From JAKQIM01 sp964633225 (GTDB lineage: Bacteria > Chloroflexota > Anaerolineae > Anaerolineales > UBA4823), in NCBI GenBank assembly GCA_964633225.1, contig CAZWFQ010000015.1:1-64000 (forward strand): 64,000 bases of DNA. The letters run 5' to 3'. The notes beneath the pieces were generated by a model. That model was not told the DNA's origin and did not search any database. It worked only from the letters and a program-made list of their open reading frames with translations. How positions within the stretch are numbered: the first letter of the stretch is position 1; the number at the start of each line of letters is the position of its first letter. Positions 24,727 through 33,089 of this stretch are shown here, one piece after another. A program made the position numbers and the translations under genes.

Positions 24727-24772
24727 GCCGGTCACCCAGCGATATCAGTGAAAGTAGAGATGACCTTCGTAG

Positions 24773-24778
24773 TATAAT
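24773..24778 (+). promoter_or_regulatory. Promoter -10 of the epimerase gene
   Basis: A consensus TATAAT stands about 47 bases before the ATG. No clear -35 was found. Confidence 0.5.
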
Positions 24779-24825
24779 TTAGCCCTATGATCCCTTGATT
24801 CAAACAAGAAGGATGGGCCAATAAC

Positions 24826-25803
24826 ATGAAAGAAAAGATCCTGGTTACCGGCGGGGCAGGTTTCATTGGTGGTCATTTGTGCGAAGCTTTGGTGCACAAG
24901 GGCTACCAGGTGACGGCAATTGACAACCTGGCTACCGGGCGGTTAGAGAACATCCAGCACCTGCGTCCCTTACCCAGCTTCCAATTTGTGCGCGAGACGA
25001 TCACCAACAGCCAGGTGCTCGATCGCTTGACCAGCGAAGCGGATATTGTCATTCACCTGGCGGCGGTGGTTGGCGTCAAGCTGATCGTCGAAGACCCTGT
25101 GCGGACGATTGCGACCAATATCATGGGCAGCGAGGCTGTGCTGACAACGGCGAACCGGTACGGCTGCAAAGTGATGGTGGCTTCTACGTCTGAGGTGTAC
25201 GGAAAGGGCGTCAAAGTGCCGTTTTGCGAGGACGATGACACCGTCAGCGGGCCAACCACCCACAGCCGCTGGGCATATGCTACTTCCAAAGCGGTTGATG
25301 AATTTTTAGGATTGGCTTATCATCATCAGTTCGGCCTGCCAGTGGTGATCATGCGCTTTTTTAATACGGTGGGCCCACGCCAGACGGGGCGATATGGCAT
25401 GGTGGTGCCGCGCTTTGTGCGCCAGGCCTTGCGCAATGAGCCCCTGCAGGTGTATGGTGATGGCGAGCAATCGCGCTGTTTTGGCGATGTGAGTGATGTG
25501 GTTGGGGCAGTTATCAAGCTGGCAGAGCACCCAGGCGCGGTGGGGCAGGTCTTTAATATTGGGTCAACTGAAGAAGTTACCATCCGGCAGTTGGCTGAGC
25601 GAGTTGTTGCCCTGACCGGTAGTAAATCTGAGATCGTTCATATTCCATATGAAGAGGCTTATGCGCCTGGTTTTGAGGATATGCGCCGGCGCGTTCCTTC
25701 TCTCGAAAAGGTTAACAAGCTGATTGGTTATAAACCGAGCTGTTCGTTGGATGATATTTTGCACCGAGTGATTGAGTACGAACGCTCGCAAATGGGAAAC
25801 TAA
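24826..25803 (+). CDS. NAD-dependent nucleotide-sugar epimerase/dehydratase (extended SDR)
   Basis: The 325-residue enzyme has the Rossmann motif TGGAGFIGGH at the N-terminus, HLAAVVGV, the catalytic STSEVYG and YATSK (Tyr-x3-Lys), and the GPRQTGRYGMVVPRF segment typical of UDP-glucose 4-epimerase and UDP-glucuronate decarboxylase relatives. It interconverts or modifies a nucleotide sugar in the cytoplasm for surface glycans; the exact reaction is not fixed by motif alone. An AAGGA site precedes the ATG. The sulfate-activation gene follows after 20 bases, probably in the same transcript. Confidence 0.85.
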   Translation: MKEKILVTGGAGFIGGHLCEALVHKGYQVTAIDNLATGRLENIQHLRPLPSFQFVRETITNSQVLDRLTSEADIVIHLAAVVGVKLIVEDPVRTIATNIMGSEAVLTTANRYGCKVMVASTSEVYGKGVKVPFCEDDDTVSGPTTHSRWAYATSKAVDEFLGLAYHHQFGLPVVIMRFFNTVGPRQTGRYGMVVPRFVRQALRNEPLQVYGDGEQSRCFGDVSDVVGAVIKLAEHPGAVGQVFNIGSTEEVTIRQLAERVVALTGSKSEIVHIPYEEAYAPGFEDMRRRVPSLEKVNKLIGYKPSCSLDDILHRVIEYERSQMGN

Positions 25804-25823
25804 TTTAAGGAGAAGCTGGATAC

Positions 25824-27551
25824 ATGAAGAAAGAACAAAAGTCTGGTAAGTTGATCTCTCCCTATGGCGGCAAGCTGGTTGATTTGTTGGTGACAGGCGA
25901 TGAACGCCTGGCACTGTTGGAACAGGCCAATCGCTATCCTTCGCTTCAAATTTCGGATCGCAATCTGTGCGATCTGGAACTATTGGCAACGGGTGGTTTC
26001 TCGCCATTGGACCGCTTTATGGGGCAAGCCGATTATCAGCGCGTGCTGACCGAGATGCGCCTGAGCGACGGCACACTCTTCCCCATTCCGATTACCCTGA
26101 CGATCAATAAGCAAGATTTGCCGACCCGCGATGAGTGGATCACGCTGCGCGATTCTCGCAACTACATGATTGCTGTCATGCGCATCGAAGAGGTCTTTTT
26201 GTGGGATCCTGCCCGCGAGGCCCGCCTGGTGCTGGGCAGCAATGACCCGCGGCACCCCCTGGTCTCAGAGATGATTTCGTGGCGCGACCTGTGCATCTCT
26301 GGCGAGTTGAAGGTACTCAATCCCCCGACTTATTACGATTTTGTTGAGCTGCGCCGCACACCGGCACAGGTGCGCGCCTTGTTTGAGCAGCGCGGCCTGG
26401 AGAAGGTGGTGGCTTTCCAGACCCGCAACCCCATGCACCGCATTCATGAAGAACTGACCAAGCGTGCGGCTGCAGCAGTGGAAGGCGGCATGCTGGTGCA
26501 TCCGGTGGTAGGCCTGACTAAGCCTGGTGACGTGGATCACTTCACCCGCGTGCGCACGTACAAAGCGCTGGTGGATAATTATTATGACCCTGATAAGACC
26601 GTGCTCAGCTTGCTGCCCTTAGCCATGCGCATGGCAGGCCCGCGCGAGGCCCTCTGGCATGCCATCATCCGCCGTAACCACGGCGCCACGCACTTCATTG
26701 TCGGCCGCGACCATGCCGGCCCCGGCGCAGACAGTACCGGCAAGCCTTTTTACGGCCCTTACGAAGCCCAAGAAATGCTCCAGCAGTATGCCAAAGAGAC
26801 CGGTGTGGTGCCTGTGCCGTTTGAAGAGCTGGTGTACCTGGTGGACGAAGCACGCTATGAGGAAAAGGGTAAGGTTCCATCTGGGGCAAAGATCGCTTCA
26901 ATTTCGGGCACCCAGGTGCGCGAAGAATATCTGGCCAAGGGTAAGCCGCTGCCGGAGTGGTTCACGCGTAAAGAGACGGCTGAGATCCTGGCTGAGGTCA
27001 ACCCGCCGCGCCATAAGCAAGGCGTTTGCATCTGGTTCACTGGTTTGAGTGGGGCGGGTAAATCCACCATTGCTGAGGCGTTGTTACCCATGCTTTTGGA
27101 ACATGGCCGCCAGCCTACCGTGTTGGATGGCGACGTGGTGCGCACGCACCTTTCAAAAGGCCTGGGGTTCAGCAAAGAAGACCGAGATACGAACATTTTG
27201 CGGATTGGTTTTGTGGCAGGTGAGATCACCCGCCACAACGGCACAGTTGTTTGTGCAGCGATCAGCCCCTACCGCCAGGCGCGCAACGAGGCGCGTAAGA
27301 TGGTGAGTGAAGGTCAGTTCATTGAGATTTTCGTCAATACCCCGATCGAAGTTTGCGAGCAGCGCGACATCAAGGGGATGTATGCGCGTGCCCGGCGCGG
27401 CGAGATCAAGGGTTTTACCGGGATTGACGATCCCTATGAAGAACCGCTTAATCCTGAGCTGACCTTGCATACGGTCAAGAACACTCCTGAAGAAAATGCC
27501 CGCCTGATCATTAAGTACCTGGAAGAGCGCGGTTTTTTGCAAAAGAAGTAA
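25824..27551 (+). CDS. Bifunctional sulfate adenylyltransferase / adenylylsulfate kinase
   Basis: The 575-residue fusion has an N-terminal ATP sulfurylase (residues ~1-390) with the PUA-like start, the nucleotide-binding QTRNPMHRIH (199-208) and GRDHAGPG (294-301). The C-terminal APS kinase (~395-575) has the P-loop GLSGAGKS (407-414) and the DGD and IDDPYE-type motifs. It makes APS from sulfate and ATP, then PAPS. With no reductases nearby it may supply PAPS for sulfation or assimilation. An AAGGAG site precedes the ATG. It forms an operon with the epimerase, which suggests sulfated glycans (inference). Confidence 0.95.
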   Translation: MKKEQKSGKLISPYGGKLVDLLVTGDERLALLEQANRYPSLQISDRNLCDLELLATGGFSPLDRFMGQADYQRVLTEMRLSDGTLFPIPITLTINKQDLPTRDEWITLRDSRNYMIAVMRIEEVFLWDPAREARLVLGSNDPRHPLVSEMISWRDLCISGELKVLNPPTYYDFVELRRTPAQVRALFEQRGLEKVVAFQTRNPMHRIHEELTKRAAAAVEGGMLVHPVVGLTKPGDVDHFTRVRTYKALVDNYYDPDKTVLSLLPLAMRMAGPREALWHAIIRRNHGATHFIVGRDHAGPGADSTGKPFYGPYEAQEMLQQYAKETGVVPVPFEELVYLVDEARYEEKGKVPSGAKIASISGTQVREEYLAKGKPLPEWFTRKETAEILAEVNPPRHKQGVCIWFTGLSGAGKSTIAEALLPMLLEHGRQPTVLDGDVVRTHLSKGLGFSKEDRDTNILRIGFVAGEITRHNGTVVCAAISPYRQARNEARKMVSEGQFIEIFVNTPIEVCEQRDIKGMYARARRGEIKGFTGIDDPYEEPLNPELTLHTVKNTPEENARLIIKYLEERGFLQKK

Positions 27552-27558
27552 GATGATA

Positions 27559-27596
27559 GAGAAGAGCCTGCCGGCTGGCAGGCTCTTCTCTTATTT
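27559..27596. terminator. Terminator between convergent sat/cysC-type and DUF212 genes
   Basis: GAGAAGAGCCTGCC pairs with GGCAGGCTCTTCTC around GGCT, followed by TTATTT on the plus strand. It starts just after the sulfurylase/kinase stop and its 3' flank contains the DUF212 stop codon, so it serves both. Confidence 0.85.
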
Positions 27597-28037
27597 CCAG
27601 AGCAGGTAGACAATCTGGGCGACTGCCAGCCCCAGGAAAAACCCACCGATGACTTCTTTTGGGGTGTGGCCAAGCACTTCTCGCAGCTGTTCTTCTTTGA
27701 GCGGGTGCCCGGCTGCAAGGTCTTCGATCATGGCATTGATCATCTCGGCATGCTTGCCAGCCTGGCGGCGGATGCCGGTGGCATCGTAGATGACGACCAT
27801 GCAGAAGGCAACTCCAAAGGCGAAGAGCGGTGTATCGTAGCCCACGAACAAACCAGTTGCATGGGTAACCCCTACCACCAGGGCCGTATGCGAGCTGGGC
27901 ATGCCGCCAGGGGCCAATAGCAAGGCCCAATTCCAGCGCTGTATTCTTCGAAATTCCAGGGGCACTTTGACAATTTGGGCAATTGCCCAGCCGATCAGCC
28001 CGGCAATCAGAATGGGGTTATTCAACAGGCCAGACAT
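27591..28037 (-). CDS. Divergent PAP2 / DUF212 family membrane protein
   Basis: The 148-residue protein belongs to DUF212, a short relative of acid phosphatase/vanadium haloperoxidase proteins. GGMPSSHTA holds the Ser-His pair of the phosphatase motif, and DATGIRRQAGKHA follows in the central loop, with about four membrane helices. Family members are predicted to be membrane lipid phosphatases, but activity is largely unproven. It is preceded by the exonuclease VII small-subunit gene by 4 bases and is probably co-transcribed. Confidence 0.85.
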   Translation of the reverse strand: MSGLLNNPILIAGLIGWAIAQIVKVPLEFRRIQRWNWALLLAPGGMPSSHTALVVGVTHATGLFVGYDTPLFAFGVAFCMVVIYDATGIRRQAGKHAEMINAMIEDLAAGHPLKEEQLREVLGHTPKEVIGGFFLGLAVAQIVYLLWK

Positions 28038-28041
28038 GGTT

Positions 28042-28272
28042 TTAAGCAGGAGAGGTGAAGGGGATTAAGTCTTCGCCCGCGATTTGCTGGACCTTCAACT
28101 CAGCCTGGTCCAGCAAGCCGGCACAATGACGAGCCAGTTCTTGACCGCGTTCAAACAGTGCCAGGGCTTCATCCAGGGGGCGTTTTTCGCTCTCTAAGAC
28201 CATGACGATCTTTTCCAACTCGGCCAATGCCTTTTCGTAAGATAGATTTTCGGGTGATTGTTTGCTTGGCAT
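28042..28272 (-). CDS. xseB: Exodeoxyribonuclease VII small subunit
   Basis: The 76-residue protein has the conserved helical core LSYEKALAELEKIVMVLE followed by PLDEALALFERG, as in XseB. It binds the large subunit in a complex that degrades single-stranded DNA from both ends. The start ATG is preceded by GAGGAG; a longer reading into xseA lacks support. It follows xseA after 31 bases. Confidence 0.93.
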   Translation of the reverse strand: MPSKQSPENLSYEKALAELEKIVMVLESEKRPLDEALALFERGQELARHCAGLLDQAELKVQQIAGEDLIPFTSPA

Positions 28273-28303
28273 GCTGATCTCCTCTGGCAGTGGGCCAGGT
28301 TTT

Positions 28304-29581
28304 TTAGGTATTATTTGGATCTGTTGGTGATCCATTTTCTTTGGCCTGCACGGTTTTCTCGGCCTGTAGGGGTGTTTCGGCCCGCACGCTGAAAGAGCCA
28401 TCTTGGACGCGCACGTGGAGCGCTTGCCCGGGGTGCACCTGGGTGGTGTGATGAATGGTTTGCCCGTTGGCATCGCTGACCACGGCAAAGCCGCGCTCCA
28501 GCACGGCCAATGGATTGAGCGCCACCAGGCGTTGGTGAACCCCGTCCAGGCTGAGGCGCTGCAGGGCCATTCTGTGTGCGGTGGCAGAGCCCAGGCGGTG
28601 CAGCAGCGAGTTCAATTGTTGGCGGTCTTGATCGAGGCGTAAACGCGGCGACTGCATCTGCAGGCGGTTGTGCAGGCTGCTCAGAGTCCAGCGTTGATCG
28701 GCGATAAAGGCCAGGCTGGCACGACCCAGGCGCAGCAGCAGCTCATCCAGCCCGATGTGCAGGTCAGCTTTGTTGGGCGTGGCAAGCTCGGCTGCAGCGG
28801 TGGGGGTGGGGGCGCGCAGATCGGCGGCGAAATCGGCAATTGTGAAGTCGGTCTCGTGGCCTACCCCGCTGATGACGGGCGCCTGTGACGCAGCGATGGT
28901 GCGCGCCACGCCCTCGTCATTGAAGGCCCAAAGGTCCTCGATTGAGCCGCCGCCGCGTGCCACCAGGATGAGATCTGGCTGGGCCAGGCGGTTGAGGGCT
29001 TGCAGGGCAGCCACGATGCCGGGAGGGGCTTCGACGCCCTGGACAGGGGTGGGGGCTAAAATCACCTGGGCCAGTGGGTAGCGCCGCTGTAAGGTGTGGA
29101 GCATATCGCGCAAGGCGGCGCCGGTGGGAGATGTGACAATGCCAATGCGCTGCGGCCAGGCGGGGATGGGCCGTTTGCGGTCAGGGTCAAATAAGCCTTC
29201 GGCTTCCAGGCGGGCTTTCAGGCGCAGGAATTCTTGAAAGAGGGCACCCTCACCGGCAGGGCGCAGCAGATCGACATAGAGTTGATACTGCCCGCCGGCC
29301 TCGTAGATGCTCAACGCGCCATGGGCTTCTACGGCTGTGCCATCACGGGGTATAAAACCCAGGCGCATGGCGTTGTTGCGCCACATGACACAGCGCAGCG
29401 AGGCCTGGCTATCTTTGAGCGTGAAATATAAGTGTCCCGAAGCAGGCCGGGAGAAGTTAGAGATCTCGCCCTGCACCCACACGTCTTGCAGGGTCTCGTC
29501 ATCTTCCAACAACTGGCGCAAGTAGCGCGTCAGATCGGCGACAGACCATGTGGGAGGGGCAAAGAGTGGCAGTTGGGACAT
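28304..29581 (-). CDS. xseA: Exodeoxyribonuclease VII large subunit
   Basis: The 425-residue protein has an N-terminal OB-fold domain (VWVQGEISNFSRPASGHLYF, ending near residue 105) and the nuclease domain with IGIVTSPTGAALRDML, RGGGSIEDLWAFNDE and GVGHETDFTIADFAADLRAPTP motifs, all standard for XseA. It is the catalytic subunit for degradation of single-stranded DNA. An extended -10 lies about 45 bases upstream. It heads an operon with xseB and the DUF212 gene. Confidence 0.95.
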   Translation of the reverse strand: MSQLPLFAPPTWSVADLTRYLRQLLEDDETLQDVWVQGEISNFSRPASGHLYFTLKDSQASLRCVMWRNNAMRLGFIPRDGTAVEAHGALSIYEAGGQYQLYVDLLRPAGEGALFQEFLRLKARLEAEGLFDPDRKRPIPAWPQRIGIVTSPTGAALRDMLHTLQRRYPLAQVILAPTPVQGVEAPPGIVAALQALNRLAQPDLILVARGGGSIEDLWAFNDEGVARTIAASQAPVISGVGHETDFTIADFAADLRAPTPTAAAELATPNKADLHIGLDELLLRLGRASLAFIADQRWTLSSLHNRLQMQSPRLRLDQDRQQLNSLLHRLGSATAHRMALQRLSLDGVHQRLVALNPLAVLERGFAVVSDANGQTIHHTTQVHPGQALHVRVQDGSFSVRAETPLQAEKTVQAKENGSPTDPNNT

Positions 29582-29625
29582 AAGTTGGGTGTAATTGTAG
29601 GTGGTGAACGATAACGCAGTGTCGA

Positions 29626-29634
29626 ATTATAGCA
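29626..29634 (-). promoter_or_regulatory. Extended -10 promoter of xseA
   Basis: The minus strand reads TGCTATAAT. No -35 match is evident, as is common with extended -10 elements. The predicted leader is about 38 bases. Confidence 0.6.
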
Positions 29635-29641
29635 GATTAAA

Positions 29642-29697
29642 TCAGGTGAACGCTGATCGATATCTTTGAAAATACTTGTGTATCAGCGTTCACCTGA
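29642..29697. repeat. Perfect 16-bp inverted repeat in the divergent xseA/HIT intergenic region
   Basis: TCAGGTGAACGCTGAT (29642-29657) and ATCAGCGTTCACCTGA (29682-29697) are exact reverse complements separated by 24 AT-rich bases. It lies upstream of both divergent promoters, so it could be a protein-binding site or a cruciform. There is no T-run on either side. Confidence 0.7.
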
Positions 29698-29793
29698 GGA
29701 TCAGGATCGTATGCGGTTGTCTTTGCGGTTTCATTGGAAGAACCGATTGGGTATTCCAAGTTGTCTTACACTATTCCGGAATGCTTGATTCTT

Positions 29794-29802
29794 TGCTACA
29801 AT
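29794..29802 (+). promoter_or_regulatory. Extended -10 promoter of the HIT gene
   Basis: TGCTACAAT ends 10 bases before the ATG at 29813, so the leader would be about 4 or 5 bases with no ribosome-binding site. Confidence 0.5.
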
Positions 29803-29812
29803 ATGCCAGATT

Positions 29813-30316
29813 ATGAACTATCTCTGGTCTCCCTGGCGTATGGCATATATTAAAAATACAAAAGCCGAGCCTGGCTGTGTGTTCTGCGTGGCGCCCGGCC
29901 TGGCAGATGGCCCTGAGAACCTGATCGTGCACCGCGGGGCAGGGGCATTTGTGATCTTGAACCGTTATCCTTATACCAGCGGGCATTTGATGGTGGTGCC
30001 GTTTGAGCACCAGCCGACCCTGGAAGCCCTGGATGGTGAAACGCGGGCCGAGATGATGGAGCTGGCGGCCGCGGCTTTACAGGTGCTGCGGGAGGTTTAC
30101 CGGCCGCAAGGCTTCAACATGGGGATCAATATCGGAGAAGCAGCCGGAGCCGGCATTGCCGAGCACATCCACTTGCACGTGGTGCCGCGTTGGGATGGGG
30201 ATACCAATTTTATGTCTTCCCTGGGCCAGACGCGGGTCATCCCTGAAGCTTTAGAAGAAACTTACCGGCGAGTCTGTGAAGCCTGGAACACCCACCTGAG
30301 AAATGAAAACCCCTAA
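29813..30316 (+). CDS. HIT family nucleotide hydrolase/phosphorylase
   Basis: The 167-residue protein has the histidine triad EHIHLHVVP (His118, His120, His122) and the conserved NRYPYTSGHLMVVP segment. An N-terminal CVFC pair could bind zinc. HIT proteins of this length cleave dinucleoside polyphosphates or adenylylated compounds in the cytoplasm. It overlaps the following hydrolase gene by 14 bases and is likely co-transcribed. The mRNA is predicted to be nearly leaderless. Confidence 0.9.
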   Translation: MNYLWSPWRMAYIKNTKAEPGCVFCVAPGLADGPENLIVHRGAGAFVILNRYPYTSGHLMVVPFEHQPTLEALDGETRAEMMELAAAALQVLREVYRPQGFNMGINIGEAAGAGIAEHIHLHVVPRWDGDTNFMSSLGQTRVIPEALEETYRRVCEAWNTHLRNENP

Positions 30317-31289
30317 AAGGCGCGGTTTGCGCTATTGGGCGATTTTGCTGCTGCTGGGGGGATTGTGGGCAGTGTTGTTTTTCCAGAATTACCTGGCGAT
30401 GCGGCGCGGCTTCAACTTGTGGCAAGCGTTGTGGGCGCTGGTGCTGCTTTACCTGGGCACGGCATTGTGGCAGGCTTATCGTGATACCAGCCCGGCGCGT
30501 TTCCCGCTTTTTCAAACCGACCCTGAGATCGTAGGATTTGCTTACGAGGAGGTGGACTTTAAGAGCCGCGACGGCCTGGAGCTTTCGGGCTGGTTTGTGG
30601 CTGCCAAGAATGGTGCCACCATTGTCCTTTGCCACGGGTTTAGTGCTAACCGCCAGGTGGTGCTGCCGCTGGCCCGGCTGCTTGAGCAGCATGGCTATGG
30701 CCTCTTGTTGTATGATATGCGCGCCCATGGGCGCAGCCAGGGCAGCCTGGGTACCTGGGGCTGGCTGGAGGTGAATGACCTCTTTGGGGCAGTGGATTAC
30801 CTGCTCACCCGGTCAGAAGTGAATCCTCAGCGGGTGGGGGCATGGGGTTTATCATTGGGTGGGCAAATTGCGCTGCGGGCTGCTACCCAGGATGAGCGTA
30901 TTTTGGCTGTGGCCGCAGATGGCCCAAGCGTGGCAACGATCAGCGATCATATTGCGTCGCGAGGTTTCTCGCTGCGGAAGTTGATCTTTGCGCCCTGGCT
31001 GTGGCTGATTTACAACAGCCAGGTGCTCTTGACCGGCGCAATGCAGCCACCCGGGGTGGTGCAGGTGATTGGCAAGTTGGCACCGCGCCCACTGCTGGTC
31101 ATCTCGACTGGAAGCGGCTTTGAGCAGCGCTTTGCCCGCCGCATCTATGAAGCTGCTGGTGAACCAAAGACACTATTCGAGATCCCCGAGGCCAGGCACG
31201 GCGAAGGTCTATCTGCTCGTTCAGAAGAATACGAATCCAAACTGATCCATTTCTTTGATACAGCCTTTGGCATTCCCGAAAAGGAGTGA
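30303..31289 (+). CDS. Membrane-anchored alpha/beta hydrolase
   Basis: The 328-residue protein begins with a basic N-terminus and two hydrophobic segments (about residues 10-25 and 38-55), so it is anchored in the membrane. The hydrolase domain has the oxyanion motif CHGFSANR, the DMRAHG segment, nucleophile elbow GLSLGG, and a late His in ARHGEG. It resembles the CocE/dipeptidyl-peptidase-like alpha/beta hydrolases used as esterases or lipases. The substrate is unknown. Its start lies inside the HIT gene. Confidence 0.8.
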   Translation: MKTPKRRGLRYWAILLLLGGLWAVLFFQNYLAMRRGFNLWQALWALVLLYLGTALWQAYRDTSPARFPLFQTDPEIVGFAYEEVDFKSRDGLELSGWFVAAKNGATIVLCHGFSANRQVVLPLARLLEQHGYGLLLYDMRAHGRSQGSLGTWGWLEVNDLFGAVDYLLTRSEVNPQRVGAWGLSLGGQIALRAATQDERILAVAADGPSVATISDHIASRGFSLRKLIFAPWLWLIYNSQVLLTGAMQPPGVVQVIGKLAPRPLLVISTGSGFEQRFARRIYEAAGEPKTLFEIPEARHGEGLSARSEEYESKLIHFFDTAFGIPEKE

Positions 31290-31389
31290 GGCGGTGTATT
31301 TGAACAGTTTCACTTGCTGGTGGGTGATTTGCGCCCAAGAATCATTAATTGAAGATAAATCAGGTTTGTTCTCGTTTTCTACCATGCTG

Positions 31390-31398
31390 TGTTATAAT
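31390..31398 (+). promoter_or_regulatory. Extended -10 promoter of rpsA
   Basis: TGTTATAAT lies 41 bases before the ATG, giving a leader of about 35 bases. Confidence 0.6.
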
Positions 31399-31439
31399 GT
31401 GGGTCTAAAATTTTAACCAACCGGAGTAAACAACCAAAT

Positions 31440-32946
31440 ATGGACCAGAGCAACGCCCTTGTTGGGCAGGAGGCATCGCCCGAAAACAATCCCCAGAAGA
31501 ATCCAGAAGAACATCCAAACAATAGTTTGGGCTCTATGGAATCGTTGTTGCAAGAGGAAGGCCTGAACCTGGACTTCCCGAAGCAGGGTGAAATTCGCAC
31601 GGGTGTTATCGCCAGCATATCTGACAATGAAATTCTCGTCAGTGTGGGCACTAAATCGGAGGGGGTCATTACCGGCAAGGAAAAAGATCAAATTCCTGCC
31701 GATGTGATGACAACTTTTACCGTTGGCACAGAGATTCCTGTCTTTGTGATCAACCCGGAAGATCAGAATGGTAACCTGGTTCTGTCTTATATCCGCGCCC
31801 GCGAAGAGCAGGATTGGCTGGATGTAGAGGAACTGCTGAAAACAGGTAACATTCATGATTCGAAGGTGATTGGTTACAACAAAGGCGGTTTGATTGTGCC
31901 GATTGGTACGCTGCGCGGTTTTGTACCGGCCTCACAGGTCAGCGTGATGCGCCGTTCAGAATCGGGTGGCGAGACGCCGGATGCCCGCTGGAGCAAGATG
32001 GTCGGTGAAGAGATCAAGGTTACCGTCATCGAAGTGGATCGCCAGCGCCATCGTCTGATCCTATCTGAGCGTTCAGCCCTGCAAGAAACCCGCGAGACCA
32101 TTAAGGATCGTCTGTTGGATGAGCTTCAAGATGGCGATATTCGCACCGGTCGTGTGACCAGCCTGGCTGATTTTGGTGCTTTTGTCAATATTGACGGCGC
32201 TGATGGCCTGGTTCACTTGTCTGAGATCAGTTGGGAACGCATCGAGCATCCGAACGAAGCGTTGAAGGTAGGCCAAGAGGTCAAGGTAAAGGTGATTGCG
32301 GTCGATCAGGAACGCAAGCGCATTGGCCTGTCGATCCGTCAACTGCTTTCGGATCCCTGGCTGCTCAAAGCTGGCAAGTTGAAAGAAGGCCAGTTGATCA
32401 AGGGTACGATCACCCATTTGACCAAGTTCGGCGCGTTTGCCCGCCTGGATGATGATCTGGAAGGTTTGATCCATATTTCGGAATTGAGTGAGCAGCGCAT
32501 TGCTCATCCGAAGGAAGTGGTCAAAGAAGGCGACGATGTAACCCTGCGTGTGATCAAAGTGGATGCAGAACGCCGCCGCATTGGCCTGAGCCTGCGCAAG
32601 GTTGACTCACCTGCTTACGCCGATCTTGACTGGAAGATGGCGCTCTCTGGCGAAGTTGAAGAGAGCAGTCATGCTGAAGAAGCCCTGGTTGAAGAGACCC
32701 CGGTTGAAGAAGCCCTGGCTGAAGAAGCCCCGGCTGAAGAGACCCCGGTTGAAGANNNNNNNNNNNNNNNNNNNNNNNNNNNNNNNNNNNNNNNNNNNNN
32801 NNNNNNNNNNNNNNNNNNNNNNNNNNNNNNNNNNNNNNNNNNNNNNNNNNNNNNNGGTTGAAGAAGCCCCGGTTGAAGAGACCCTGGTTGAAGAAGCCCC
32901 GGCTGAAGAGACCCCGGCTGAAGACCAACCAGCTGAGACCGAGTAA
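31440..32946 (+). CDS. rpsA: 30S ribosomal protein S1 (interrupted by an assembly gap)
   Basis: Four S1 OB-fold domains run at about residues 50-120, 135-215, 233-301 and 318-390. The last two contain the typical FGAFVNIDGADGLVHLSEIS and FGAFARL...GLIHISELS patterns. The C-terminal tail is a Val/Ala-Glu-Glu-Ala/Thr-Pro pentapeptide repeat encoded by 15-base units. The 100-N gap at 32756 falls inside this tail and the frames on either side differ, so the gap length is not real. The protein continues after it to the stop at 32944-32946. S1 brings mRNA to the 30S subunit. A terminator follows. Confidence 0.93.
32690..32925 (+). repeat. 15-base coding repeats in the rpsA tail
   Basis: Units of the form GTTGAAGARRCCCYG or GCTGAAGARRCCCCG repeat on both sides of the 100-N gap. 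Each unit encodes V/A-E-E-A/T-P or L. The repeat explains the assembly break. Confidence 0.85.
32756..32855. other. 100-N assembly gap (rpsA tail)
   Basis: Exactly 100 N. Reading frames before and after do not match across 100 bases, showing the true length differs. Confidence 0.98.
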
Positions 32947-32962
32947 GGCAGTCACTTCTGAC

Positions 32963-33007
32963 TTAGAAAAAGGGAGAGCGGGCCAAAAGCCTGCTCTCTT
33001 TTTCTAA
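32963..33007 (+). terminator. Intrinsic terminator of rpsA
   Basis: TTAGAAAAAGGGAGAGC pairs with GCTCTCTTTTTCTAA with an inner GGC/GCC pairing around AAAA. The A-rich and T-rich ends make it functional as a U-tailed terminator. Confidence 0.85.
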
Positions 33008-33038
33008 CATGATACATACACGCAGGTTGGTTAATCTC

Positions 33039-33047
33039 TGGTAGAAT
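33039..33047 (+). promoter_or_regulatory. Extended -10 promoter of clpC
   Basis: TGGTAGAAT lies about 42 bases before the ATG. No CtsR-like or CIRCE-like operator was recognised around it. Confidence 0.5.
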
Positions 33048-33089
33048 CCAATCGGATAAATCATCTCGTAATCGAAAGAGGTTGTACGT

